64,000 nt of DNA from positions 299,947 through 363,946 of the forward strand of contig NZ_LNYO01000024.1 in assembly GCF_001467895.1 (NCBI RefSeq), read 5' to 3'. Positions within the stretch are counted from its first letter, which is position 1, and every line of letters starts with the position of its first letter. Position numbers and translations under genes: made by a program. This DNA is from Legionella nautarum (GTDB lineage: Bacteria > Pseudomonadota > Gammaproteobacteria > Legionellales > Legionellaceae). Below, one piece after another: positions 30,099 to 38,625 of this stretch. The notes under the pieces are model-generated. The model saw only the letters and a program-made list of their open reading frames with translations, made no database searches and had not been told where the DNA came from.

Positions 30099-30728
30099 TT
30101 ACTGCGATGCAAGCAGGAAAGAAAGTAATTTTCCTTGCTCTACCTGTTGACGTTTCATGCGCAGGCGGTTTGCAACCACGATTGCTTGCAATTCTAAAGA
30201 CGCTTTTTCGAAATCATCATTAACTATCAGATAATCAAATTCAGAAAAATGACTTAATTCGTCTTGTGCACGTTGCATACGATTGCCAATGACTTCTTCA
30301 TCATCTTGACGCCTATCAAGCAGACGTTGCTGCAAAATAGTCAAAGAAGGTGGAAGAACAAATACTGAAATTGCCTCAGGGAAAATGGTTCTAATCTGCT
30401 GGGCGCCCTGCCAATCAATATCTAACACCACATCAATGCCGGCTATTAAGCGTGCATTGATTTGCGCTACCGAAGTACCATAATGATGGTTAAACACTTG
30501 GGCATGCTCAATAAATGCATTCACAGCAATCATATCGAGAAATTGCTGTTCACTAATAAAAAAATAATCTACCCCGTCTTTTTCACCAGGACGCATCTTA
30601 CGCGTGGTATGGGAGATAGATACCTCGATATCAGGCAAAGTCCTTACTAATTTTTTAACTAAACTCGTTTTGCCGCCACCCGATGGAGCCGCAACAATAA
30701 TTAAGTTACCTGGATATGAATCACCCAT
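30099..30728 (-). CDS. gmk: Guanylate kinase
   Basis: It phosphorylates GMP to GDP. The 209-aa protein has the P-loop APSGGGKTS near residue 14 and the GMP-binding segment [19 protein letters not shown]. It lies 4 bp downstream of yicC and upstream of rpoZ and spoT, linking guanine nucleotide supply with the alarmone genes. Confidence 0.96.
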   Translation of the reverse strand: MGDSYPGNLIIVAAPSGGGKTSLVKKLVRTLPDIEVSISHTTRKMRPGEKDGVDYFFISEQQFLDMIAVNAFIEHAQVFNHHYGTSVAQINARLIAGIDVVLDIDWQGAQQIRTIFPEAISVFVLPPSLTILQQRLLDRRQDDEEVIGNRMQRAQDELSHFSEFDYLIVNDDFEKASLELQAIVVANRLRMKRQQVEQGKLLSFLLASQ

Positions 30729-30732
30729 CTTT

Positions 30733-31599
30733 TCACTCTATATTTTGAATTTGTTCACGCATTTGTTCGATTAGCACTTTCATCTCTACAGCACTCTGAG
30801 TTAAAGCCACAGAATCCGATTTGGAGCTTAACGTATTTGCTTCTCTATTTAGCTCTTGCATTAAAAAATCCAATCGCCGACCAGCAGCTTCAGAACTTTT
30901 TAACACTTTCGCCACCTCGGCAATATGGGTTTCTAAGCGATCTAATTCTTCACTTACATCTAATCGAGCAAGTTGCAAAGCAAGTTCCTGCTCAATACGA
31001 GTACTATCCACTTCTAATTGCAGCGACCTTAGGCGGGTTAATAATTTATCTCGAGCTTGCTCAGTATTAGAAACAATATGGAGCTGCGCGTTCTTAACTT
31101 CGGTGCCTAAGCTTAGTAAACGGTTTTGCACAAGGGATCGTAATGCCTGCCCTTCAGTTTTTCTCACAGCAACCAACTGAATAAGTGCTTCGCCGAATAA
31201 TTGTTCCGCATGTCGACCTAGAATTTCAATATCTGGTTGAGTAACTTGGATAACGCCAGGCCAGGTAAGAACAGCGTTCAATGTCAAATCATTAGCTAAA
31301 TGCTTTGCAGCAGATAGTTTATTGCCTGCATCAATCAAGCCATTCACTAAATTTTCATTAATATGCATCACTTGATTATCACTAGTCATATCTTGAAATT
31401 TGAGTTGGCACTCTAATTTACCACGACTTAAGTGATCACGCAGCATTGCGCGCAACGAAGTTTCTAAAAATCGAAACGCATCGGGAAGTCGAAAAGACAC
31501 ATCCAGATATCGATGATTTACTGATCTGATTTCCCAACAAAATATACCCGTATCCAGTTGTTTTTGAACTCTGGCAAAGGCTGTCATGCTATGAGTCAT
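30733..31599 (-). CDS. yicC: YicC-family endoribonuclease
   Basis: The 288-aa protein has the YicC N-terminal signature ([10 protein letters not shown], then RSVNHRYLD) and the DUF1732 C-terminal part ending near [17 protein letters not shown]. YicC is reported to be an RNase that affects small RNA decay. It is the first gene of the gmk-rpoZ-spoT unit and is divergent from rph. Confidence 0.93.
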   Translation of the reverse strand: MTHSMTAFARVQKQLDTGIFCWEIRSVNHRYLDVSFRLPDAFRFLETSLRAMLRDHLSRGKLECQLKFQDMTSDNQVMHINENLVNGLIDAGNKLSAAKHLANDLTLNAVLTWPGVIQVTQPDIEILGRHAEQLFGEALIQLVAVRKTEGQALRSLVQNRLLSLGTEVKNAQLHIVSNTEQARDKLLTRLRSLQLEVDSTRIEQELALQLARLDVSEELDRLETHIAEVAKVLKSSEAAGRRLDFLMQELNREANTLSSKSDSVALTQSAVEMKVLIEQMREQIQNIE

Positions 31600-31729
31600 A
31601 ATGATACTAACTAGTCTAAGATGGCGCGACTATAAACTAAATTTGTACAAATGCAAGTTTTGATAAGGCAAAAGGATGCATGAAGAAAATGAAAGGTTTA
31701 TACTTGCTCATTTTACCGAGGATTATCAC

Positions 31730-32437
31730 ATGCGCCCTAGTAACCGTGAACCGAATCAATTACGCCCTATTAAAATCACACGAAATTTTACTGCTCATGC
31801 CGAAGGCTCGGTACTCATCGAATTTGGTCAAACTCGCGTGGTCTGTAATGTTTCTGTAATCGATGGGGTACCCCGTTTTCTTAAAGGCAAAAATCAAGGT
31901 TGGGTTACAGCTGAATACGGTATGCTACCTCGTGCCACCCACAGTCGCACGGAACGAGAAGCAAGCAAAGGAAAACAAGGTGGTCGTACGCTGGAAATTC
32001 AACGCCTAATTGGCCGCTCCTTGCGCACCTGTATCGACCTGAAAGCTTTAGGTGAAATCACTTTAACCATCGATTGTGATGTCATCCAAGCGGATGGGGG
32101 TACACGCACTGCCGCCATAACGGGGGCATGTATTGCTATGAAAGATGCTTTGAATTGGATGGTTGCCAGAGAAAAAATACGCAAAGCGCCTGCTTTTAAT
32201 TATGTAGCAGCAGTTTCAGTAGGTGTTTATCGGGGTCAACCGGTATTGGATTTAGATTATGCTGAAGATGTGCTTGCTGAAACGGATATGAATGTGGTGA
32301 TGAACGAAGAAGGTCATTTCATTGAAGTTCAAGGTACTGCTGAAGACAGAAGTTTTACACGGGAACAATTAAATAGCATGTTAGCCTTGGCCGAGGGCGG
32401 TATTGCGCAGCTCATTGAATTACAAAAGAATGCTTGA
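31730..32437 (+). CDS. rph: Ribonuclease PH
   Basis: It is a phosphorolytic 3'-5' exoribonuclease that trims tRNA precursors. The 235-aa protein begins [16 protein letters not shown] and has the RNase PH core, including the phosphate-binding TRTAAITGA and the [18 protein letters not shown] segment. The frame is open from 31676, but ATG 31730 has a GAGG Shine-Dalgarno and matches the family start. It is divergent from yicC, the classical arrangement. Confidence 0.95.
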   Translation: MRPSNREPNQLRPIKITRNFTAHAEGSVLIEFGQTRVVCNVSVIDGVPRFLKGKNQGWVTAEYGMLPRATHSRTEREASKGKQGGRTLEIQRLIGRSLRTCIDLKALGEITLTIDCDVIQADGGTRTAAITGACIAMKDALNWMVAREKIRKAPAFNYVAAVSVGVYRGQPVLDLDYAEDVLAETDMNVVMNEEGHFIEVQGTAEDRSFTREQLNSMLALAEGGIAQLIELQKNA

Positions 32438-32481
32438 TTAGATACCCTCACCATTAAGCTAAATCTTATTTAACCTTGTAA

Positions 32482-32532
32482 CCGTTCGGGCGAGGCTTCG
32501 AGACGGCCTTACGGCCTCCTCAGCCCGAACGG
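32482..32532. repeat. REP-like palindrome after rph
   Basis: CCGTTCGGGCGAGG and CCTCAGCCCGAACGG face each other around a GGCCTTACGGCC core. The same CCCGAACGG / CTTCGAGAC / CCTCAG words occur in the repeats at 35926 and 46524. It could form a strong hairpin and act as the rph terminator. Confidence 0.8.
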
Positions 32533-32680
32533 GCTAAGTAAAAACAATGACAGGTAAGCCCAGCCCGAACGGGCTAAGTAAAACGATAGCAAACAAGCTC
32601 GGCCCGAACGGGCTAAGTAAAACAATGGCAGACAAGCTCGGCCCGAACGGATCAATAAAAGATAATTACAGGCAAACTCT
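32521..32680 (+). repeat. Four tandem units of about 39-40 bp
   Basis: Units begin at 32521, 32561, 32600 and 32639. Each starts with a GCCCGAACGG word (the first three continue GGCTAAGTAAAA), followed by a more variable 15-18 bp. The last unit is degenerate. The array fills the gap between rph and yggS. Confidence 0.85.
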
Positions 32681-32696
32681 AATAGATTAGCTTATT

Positions 32697-33380
32697 ATGA
32701 CAATTACCGAACGCATCGAAAAAATTCGCCAACTTATTGCAGCTACAGCAGAAGCCTGCCAGCGTTCTCCCGAAGAAATTCAATTATTAGCAGTCAGCAA
32801 AGGGCAACCTGCGAGTGCAATTCAAGAGGCATATACAGCAGGCATTCGTAACATCGGAGAAAATTATCTCCAAGAAGCCCAAACCAAAATTCACGCATTA
32901 AAAAATCTATCTCTATGCTGGCACTTTATAGGACCCATCCAAAGTAATAAAACGCAAGCGATTGCTGAAACCTTTAGTTGGGTACATAGTATTGATCGAG
33001 AAAAAATTGCAAAACTTCTATCACAACACCGACCCGATCATTTACCTGCGCTCAATATTTGCCTCCAAGTTAATCTCGATGAAGAAGACAGTAAATCTGG
33101 CCTTGCTCCTGAGCAACTTAAACAATTAGCTTTGCTGGTCACGGAACTACCCCGCTTAAATTTGCGTGGCTTAATGACTATTCCCAAACCGCGGTCCGAT
33201 GAGCAACAACAGTATGAGAGTTTGCTGCGTTTAACAAAATTATTTAACCAATTGAATCAAGAACTTAATTTATCGATGGACAGTTTATCGATGGGCATGA
33301 CCGACGATTTGGTTGCGGCTATTCGTGCAGGAAGTACAATGGTTCGCATTGGTAGAGCCATTTTTGGCGAGAGACAATAA
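32697..33380 (+). CDS. YggS/PROSC-family PLP homeostasis protein
   Basis: It is a pyridoxal-phosphate-binding protein with a single TIM-barrel domain that balances vitamin B6 and amino acid pools and has no known catalytic activity. The 227-aa sequence has the PLP lysine at Lys35 (LLAVSKGQ), GENYLQEA, the WHFIGPIQSNK motif, and SMGMTDDLVAAIRAGSTMVRIG at the phosphate site. It starts an apparent operon with proC and yggT, a gene order widespread in proteobacteria. Confidence 0.94.
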   Translation: MTITERIEKIRQLIAATAEACQRSPEEIQLLAVSKGQPASAIQEAYTAGIRNIGENYLQEAQTKIHALKNLSLCWHFIGPIQSNKTQAIAETFSWVHSIDREKIAKLLSQHRPDHLPALNICLQVNLDEEDSKSGLAPEQLKQLALLVTELPRLNLRGLMTIPKPRSDEQQQYESLLRLTKLFNQLNQELNLSMDSLSMGMTDDLVAAIRAGSTMVRIGRAIFGERQ

Positions 33381-33390
33381 GGTTAGAACA

Positions 33391-34194
33391 ATGAAAATCC
33401 ATTTTATTGGTTTTGGAAATATGGCAAAAGCCATCGCTGGGAGCTTAGCTACCCAAGATGAAAGCGTTCAGATTAGAGCGAGTTCCCCTTCGTTGAAAAC
33501 AGGAAAAACTCCGGAAGGCATTATCACCAATGCGAATAATTTAACAGGGCTTCAAGAAGCTGATCTCGTTATATTGGCCGTTAAACCCGCTAAAATGGCG
33601 GATGTTTTAGCTGAAATTAAGGCAGAACTGCCCAAGTCTTGCCTACTTATCTCAGTCGCAGCAGGTCTCAGTTTGAGCTGGTTAGAACAGCATTGCCGCC
33701 CCAATCAAGCTATCATTCGTTCAATGCCTAATATAGCAATTACGGTGGGTAAAGGAGCCACTCCATTAATTGCTAACCCTTTTGTCAGTCAAAAGCAGAA
33801 ACAGGATGCTGAGCAACTGTTTCAACGCTCGGGAATCGTTTCTTGGGCAACTGAGGAAAAAGAGATTGATATCTTTACCGCCCTATCCGGCAGTGGCCCA
33901 GCCTATGTTTTTCTCTTTTTGGAGGCAATGATTAACGCGGCACAGCACTTAGGTCTTAGTGAAGAAATAGCAAAAACCTTCGCTTTACAAACAATGACGG
34001 GGGCTCTAAATTTAGCAACACACACCAAGCTTGAAATCAGCGAATTGCGAAAAAAGGTTACCTCGCCTGCAGGGACAACAGCGGCTGCAATCGATATACT
34101 TCAGCAACAGGGATTTTCTGAACTAGTCTTAAAAGCAATGGAAGCAGCTTATGAGCGTGCTAGAGAGCTCGGTGCTTCACCCACTCTGCGTTAA
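33391..34194 (+). CDS. proC: Pyrroline-5-carboxylate reductase
   Basis: It reduces pyrroline-5-carboxylate to proline with NAD(P)H. The 267-aa protein has the N-terminal dinucleotide fold (IHFIGFGNMAKAIAG) and the C-terminal signature around FTALSGSGPAYVF and KKVTSPAGTTAAAI. The frame is open from 33313, but that would overlap yggS. ATG 33391 lies 10 bp after the yggS stop, has an AAGG upstream and gives the family start. Confidence 0.95.
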   Translation: MKIHFIGFGNMAKAIAGSLATQDESVQIRASSPSLKTGKTPEGIITNANNLTGLQEADLVILAVKPAKMADVLAEIKAELPKSCLLISVAAGLSLSWLEQHCRPNQAIIRSMPNIAITVGKGATPLIANPFVSQKQKQDAEQLFQRSGIVSWATEEKEIDIFTALSGSGPAYVFLFLEAMINAAQHLGLSEEIAKTFALQTMTGALNLATHTKLEISELRKKVTSPAGTTAAAIDILQQQGFSELVLKAMEAAYERARELGASPTLR

Positions 34195-34214
34195 CTATTT
34201 ATTGTGAGGATAAC

Positions 34215-34790
34215 ATGTCAGGATTTATAGCTGTTGGTCATTTTTTAGTATCACTCATTTTTGGCTTATTACTATTGTTGTTATGGGCACGTGTGTTTTT
34301 GCGTTTTTGCAAAATTTCCCCCCTCCATCCAATTTACCAAATGGTAAAAACGTTCACGGATCCGCTGGTCAAACCACTGGAAAGCTTATTCCCTGCAAAA
34401 AAAACCAAACCTTCTCGCTATGACTGGCCTTGTTTTATAGTCATCGTGATTGTTGAAATCATTAAATTTACTCTACTTAGCTTCTTGCTTTATAAAGCGA
34501 TGATGCCTTTGGGCTATTTATTATTATTTGTTTTTGCCGACCTTATTGTACAACCCTGCAATCTACTTTTTTACATTATCTTAATACGGGTCATCATGAG
34601 TTGGGTTAACCCCACCTGGCACCATCCCGTTGTGGAAGTGATGAGGAAGATTAGCGATCCTTTATTAGCATTCGGACGCTCTCTAATACCCGATATTTCC
34701 GGCTTTGATTTCTCGCCCTTTATTATCCTTATCCTCTTGAAAGTAATTACTTTATTCATGAGTGCTTCACTACCGATAAGACTTATTTAA
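34215..34790 (+). CDS. YggT-family membrane protein
   Basis: The 191-aa inner membrane protein has two YggT modules, each with two hydrophobic segments (about residues 5-30, 72-92, 95-125 and 160-185). The segment LLLLLWARVFLRFCKISPLHPIYQ belongs to the first module, and LFYIILIRVIMSWVNP is the diagnostic motif of the second. The function is unclear, though it is linked to cell shape or ion homeostasis in some bacteria. It is the last gene of the yggS-proC-yggT unit. Confidence 0.9.
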   Translation: MSGFIAVGHFLVSLIFGLLLLLLWARVFLRFCKISPLHPIYQMVKTFTDPLVKPLESLFPAKKTKPSRYDWPCFIVIVIVEIIKFTLLSFLLYKAMMPLGYLLLFVFADLIVQPCNLLFYIILIRVIMSWVNPTWHHPVVEVMRKISDPLLAFGRSLIPDISGFDFSPFIILILLKVITLFMSASLPIRLI

Positions 34791-34795
34791 GCCTT

Positions 34796-34881
34796 GCTGA
34801 TTGGTAAATATTTATCAAGTTGACTAATTATTATTTCTTGATGAAATTTACTAATCAGCTTGAGAAAAACTTTCTCTTTTT
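34796..34881 (+). terminator. Long hairpin and U-tract terminator after yggT
   Basis: An imperfect long hairpin (34796-34859, arms GCTGATTGGTAAAT / ATTTACTAATCAGC with an inner ATCAAG / CTTGAT stem) is followed by a short stem GAGAAA / TTTCTC running into TTTTT at 34862-34881. The latter has terminator form. Confidence 0.65.
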
Positions 34882-34955
34882 AACAACAAATTAACAGCAA
34901 AAAAATGAAGAGAGAGCTATACTAGAATCAAGTTGGAATTATTTGAGATGAGCTC

Positions 34956-35519
34956 ATGAGTAGCCGATTAGTGGTAACTTTGGGAGTGATTACTTTCTCA
35001 TTGAATGCAATGGCTGGTGTACAATCCTATTATTGCCCACAAAACCGCGGCTACATAAGCATTGGCATGACTCCAGACCAAGTCATCTCTGCTTGCGGCC
35101 AACCGATCAGCCAACAACAATCGAGTCAACCCGTTATGCAAAGGGTACCTGTACAACAACTGATGTATAACAATGCAGGTGCCCCAACCGCTTTTTATGG
35201 CGTATGGCAAATACCAACAGGTACCAACACCGGCGCACAACTGCAAGTGAATGTCGTTGATGGTAAGGTCAAATCTGTTAATATTAATGGCTCTGGAACG
35301 AACGCCTTTTCCGTTTGCGGCGGAACTAGTATCCAAGTCGGTGATCCTGTTTCTAAAGTTTATGGCTCTTGTGGCAATCCTTCTGTAGTCAACAATAGCT
35401 ACATCAATGAGCCAATCCAGTCTAACCAAAAACCACAGGTATGGATCTATCAAGCCGGTGATTATCAATCGCCAGTCACCTTGACATTTGTTAACGGCAA
35501 ACTACAATCCATCGATTAA
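34956..35519 (+). CDS. Secreted DUF2845-like protein
   Basis: The 187-aa protein has a signal peptide (about residues 1-20, cut after NAMAG). Two copies of a Gly-x-x-x-x-x-Val-x-x-x-Cys-Gly-x-Pro motif follow: GMTPDQVISACGQP and GDPVSKVYGSCGNP. These resemble the SmpA/OmlA-like DUF2845 fold that senses or binds in the periplasm. The middle is Gln-rich. The ATG is at 34956, with no strong Shine-Dalgarno. The next small gene follows after 22 bp. Confidence 0.75.
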   Translation: MSSRLVVTLGVITFSLNAMAGVQSYYCPQNRGYISIGMTPDQVISACGQPISQQQSSQPVMQRVPVQQLMYNNAGAPTAFYGVWQIPTGTNTGAQLQVNVVDGKVKSVNINGSGTNAFSVCGGTSIQVGDPVSKVYGSCGNPSVVNNSYINEPIQSNQKPQVWIYQAGDYQSPVTLTFVNGKLQSID

Positions 35520-35541
35520 GTTACCTTTTGGAATATCTATT

Positions 35542-35838
35542 ATGAGCGAATCAATCGATGATTTAACTATCGCTTACAGCGAAGATGGTAGTACGGAAAC
35601 AACTAAAGAATTGGGAAAACATGTTTTATCGAAAGGTGCTTGGACGACAATTATGTATCGTTACCAAGATTGGGATAACAGCAAAAATGATTTTGGACCG
35701 GTGAAATATTCAATCAGACGCTATCAAAAGCGAAACAATCAATATTGGATGAAATCAAAGTTTAATATTTCTAGTGAAGATCAGGCACGTAAAATTATTG
35801 AGGTGTTGAGCGATTGGTTGGCTAGAGATAAGGCCTAG
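35542..35838 (+). CDS. Small conserved-type soluble protein, function unknown
   Basis: The 98-aa protein starts MSESIDDLTIAYSEDG. It is acidic at the N-terminus and contains KGAWTTIMYRYQDW and FGPVKYSIRRYQKRN, suggesting a compact beta-rich fold. The frame is open upstream to 35488, but that would overlap the previous gene and lacks a ribosome site. No family is recognised. Confidence 0.7.
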   Translation: MSESIDDLTIAYSEDGSTETTKELGKHVLSKGAWTTIMYRYQDWDNSKNDFGPVKYSIRRYQKRNNQYWMKSKFNISSEDQARKIIEVLSDWLARDKA

Positions 35839-35925
35839 AGTGAAAAAGTTTGGGGTTGGCCGTCAGGCTAAAGCCGTGCCTAGCTTATAATTTGATCTTA
35901 TATTCTAACCATTTGGACTCTGTTT

Positions 35926-36143
35926 TATCCCCATCTAAGGAATTTGTATTCATTTTATTCCCTTCAACCTGAGGAGCACGCAGGCGTGCGTCTCGAAGGC
36001 TTGAGGTACTCGAAGGCCTGCCCTGAGGCTCTCGAAGGGGGGCTTTTGCGGCACTTCGAGACAGCGCTGCGCGCTTCCTCTGTGCGAACGGGATAAACAA
36101 AGCGATCAATGAATTGAACAGTCTATTTAATGTTGTGGGGATC
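35926..36143. mobile_element. MITE-like repeat, copy B
   Basis: This 218-bp non-coding element starts TATCCCCA and ends TGGGGATC. Inside it carries REP-like words (CTGAGGAGC, GTCTCGAAGG, GGCCTGCCCTGAGG, GCGCTGCGCGC). It is homologous in inverse orientation to the element at 46524-46762, including the flanks TTTGTATTCATTTTAT and CAGTCTATTTAAT. It fills most of the 380-bp gap between 35838 and the cupin gene. The open frame inside it is not a gene. Confidence 0.75.
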
Positions 36144-36219
36144 CCTCAGAGCCCGAACGGAGTTAGGTAAATTCTCTTAGCCTTACTGCTATGGGCCTTG
36201 ACCCAACCTACGCTAGTTC

Positions 36220-37398
36220 CTAAAATTTCACCATATAAGCTTCAGGTTTATCCTGATTTATCTTTTGAATCACATCTTTACTTAATCCCGTAGCGCCTAC
36301 GATTGTACCTAAATTAAAATGTTGTACCCCATTCATTAAAGTGATTTCATTGATGTCATCAACACGATTGAAACCTTCATAAACTTCTAAGTCGTCATTA
36401 CCAACATTCAAAAAGCTATGAAAATTCCCGATAGGAATTGAAATTAAATCACCTCGATGAATAAGCGTGTGAAATACTTTTCCATCATCATTCATCATAG
36501 TGAAAAACGCATCGCCTCTTAATACAAATAACAACACATCACCGGAGGTATACCAATGAGGAATACGTAAGACTTTAGGCTTCATGATCGTTCTTTGTAA
36601 AGCCATGTTCTTCATGTTAGCGTTAATTTTAGGGTCGATTCTTGTGATAGAACCCAGTGCTGACTGATAAACCGGTTTAGTTGTTTTAAAATTATTCGCT
36701 AACACACTATAGACCTCAGCCTTATCAGGTGTAGCTGCCGGATCAAAGGCACTTAATTTATTAACAGTCGTTTTTTTAATACTAGCAATATCACTTTCGG
36801 TAAGACCAACAGCCCGTGCTAGTATTGTATCAGGCAATGAAGCCCAAGCAGTTAAAAAATCTCTATCTGCAGCGATTGGCGAATCGTAAACAACAAGAAA
36901 TTTCATCTTGTCTTGACCCACATTTTCTAAGGAGTGGAGTTTAGCCTTGGGAATAATCCATGTGCCGTTTTTCTCCACTGTGTACATTTTAGTTTTACCT
37001 GAGCCTTCCCAGATGGTGACCCGCATTTTGCCTTCGAGAACGGTACCTATCTCTGTCGCATTAGCATGCCAATGCGGAACTCGCATCGCGTCGGTGACTA
37101 CTTCGTAGTAAAACAGCAAGCCTGTTTCATTAGAAAGCAACTGTTTTGCTGTTTCTGCAATTCTTATTCCGGCACTATTTTTATCAATCTGACCTTGTTT
37201 AAATAAATTGATGCGGTAAGGGAAATCGGCCTTTAAATTGTTAGCTTCATCCTGTAAAAGTTTTTGGATTTTAGGGTCTGTACTGTAAGTAGAGCTATCA
37301 GGTCCCGATATAGTAGTTCCTGTTGCCTGTGCTTGCGACATCAATAGCCCGGATAGAAAAATAACTATTAGGGCGGCTAAGCGATATTTCCTTATCAT
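36220..37398 (-). CDS. Secreted bicupin protein (oxalate decarboxylase-like)
   Basis: The 392-aa protein has a signal peptide (about residues 1-26, ending AQATG) and two cupin domains. The first keeps metal ligands His109, His111 (HWH), Glu116 and His155. The second has HWY at 281-283 with Tyr in place of the second His, Asp287 near the Glu position, and His327, so its metal site is probably damaged. Bicupins of this type include oxalate decarboxylases and oxidases; the substrate here cannot be told. Only one intact site would make it unlike classical OxdC. Confidence 0.8.
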   Translation of the reverse strand: MIRKYRLAALIVIFLSGLLMSQAQATGTTISGPDSSTYSTDPKIQKLLQDEANNLKADFPYRINLFKQGQIDKNSAGIRIAETAKQLLSNETGLLFYYEVVTDAMRVPHWHANATEIGTVLEGKMRVTIWEGSGKTKMYTVEKNGTWIIPKAKLHSLENVGQDKMKFLVVYDSPIAADRDFLTAWASLPDTILARAVGLTESDIASIKKTTVNKLSAFDPAATPDKAEVYSVLANNFKTTKPVYQSALGSITRIDPKINANMKNMALQRTIMKPKVLRIPHWYTSGDVLLFVLRGDAFFTMMNDDGKVFHTLIHRGDLISIPIGNFHSFLNVGNDDLEVYEGFNRVDDINEITLMNGVQHFNLGTIVGATGLSKDVIQKINQDKPEAYMVKF

Positions 37399-37567
37399 CG
37401 TTCATTCCTTTGATGAGAACATCCTTTCAATTTAGAATAGACTATTTTCACCGAATTATTCATGAAATAATGGTAAGCTAACTGTTATTCGCTTACTGGA
37501 GAGCTTTTGAATCTTTATCCAAAGTGAATTATAATCTTCCGGTCTTCAATACTTGGGTGCTTATTGC

Positions 37568-38620
37568 ATGAAATACCGATCTAAAGTCTTGCTTTCGACA
37601 CTCATAATTTTTACAGCGCTCTGTTATATCTTCGCCAGTCATCATAAAGTGACCAACAAAAATACGAATGAACCTAAAGCGATTACCGTAGAAACTGCGC
37701 CTGTTACTGAAAAAATTCTTGCTGAGAAATTTGAAACGATTGGCAGTCTAGCGAGCACAGATAACATCGACATTAGCTCCGAACTTGCAGGTCAAATTGC
37801 AGCCATTCATTTCACACCTGGCGCTTATGTTAAAAAAGGAACCTTACTCATTCAATTAGATGATACTGTCTTGAAAAGTGAATTAGCGAGTGCGAAAGCT
37901 AATCTCACTTTGAGTGAAACCAATTATATTCGCACCAAAGAATTAGCAAAGCGAAGCCTCGCCTCTGAACAGGCTCTGGATAAGACCTTGGCTGATTTAC
38001 AAGAAAAAGAAAATACGGTCAAAGTTAAGCAAGCTCAACTTGAGAAACTAAGCCTACGCGCTCCTTTTTCAGGCACCTTGGGCTCAAGACAAGTGAGTGC
38101 CGGTCAATATGTGAAAATCGGCCAACCACTACTTCACTTGGTTGCTAATCAAAAATTGCGCGTTGAATATAATTTACCAGAACGTTATTTGCCCAAACTT
38201 CATCTTGGACAAAAAGTCAGCATCCGTTCAGATGCTTTCCCTAATAAAACCTATGTCGGTATCGTTAATTACGTCGCCCCTGCCATCGATAAAGAAACAC
38301 GTACTATCGCTGTGGAAGCGCTAATCGACAATGTAGAACGCCTATTATCGACTGGTTTATTTGTAAGGGTAAGCCATCAATTTGGCGAAAAAAAGAAACG
38401 ACTACTTGTCCCTGAAGAAAGTCTAATCCCCACTATTAATGGTCAGAAAATTTTTGTTTTACGCGGCAAAAAAGCAGTCGCTGTGCGCGTCAAAACAGGG
38501 GCTCATCATGCTTCAATGACCGAAATTTGTAGCGGGCTAAATCCTGAAGATATCGTCATCATTCGTGGTCAACACAAGCTAAAAGAAGGTAGCCGCGTGA
38601 TTGATATTCATCAAGGATAA
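37568..38620 (+). CDS. RND efflux periplasmic adaptor (membrane fusion protein)
   Basis: It links an RND pump to an outer membrane channel. The 350-aa protein has an N-terminal membrane anchor (about residues 9-25), a biotinyl-lipoyl half motif (SSELAGQIAAIHFTPGAYVKKG), an alpha hairpin, the second lipoyl half (LRAPFSGTLGSRQVSAGQYVKIGQPL) and a beta-barrel domain. ATG 37568 is preferred over an in-frame TTG at 37553. The pump gene follows after 5 bp. No outer membrane channel gene is nearby. Confidence 0.92.
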   Translation: MKYRSKVLLSTLIIFTALCYIFASHHKVTNKNTNEPKAITVETAPVTEKILAEKFETIGSLASTDNIDISSELAGQIAAIHFTPGAYVKKGTLLIQLDDTVLKSELASAKANLTLSETNYIRTKELAKRSLASEQALDKTLADLQEKENTVKVKQAQLEKLSLRAPFSGTLGSRQVSAGQYVKIGQPLLHLVANQKLRVEYNLPERYLPKLHLGQKVSIRSDAFPNKTYVGIVNYVAPAIDKETRTIAVEALIDNVERLLSTGLFVRVSHQFGEKKKRLLVPEESLIPTINGQKIFVLRGKKAVAVRVKTGAHHASMTEICSGLNPEDIVIIRGQHKLKEGSRVIDIHQG

Positions 38621-38625
38621 GGCTT

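Noticed and set aside
32521..32680. Possible CRISPR array (39-40 bp periodicity)
   Set aside because: The units are continuous repeats with a palindromic core and slowly drifting sequence, not identical repeats with unrelated spacers, and no cas genes are present.
35885..36109. Arg/Ala-rich minus-strand frame in the repeat
   Set aside because: It lies entirely within the MITE-like palindromic element and has low-complexity composition; the partner copy does not conserve it.
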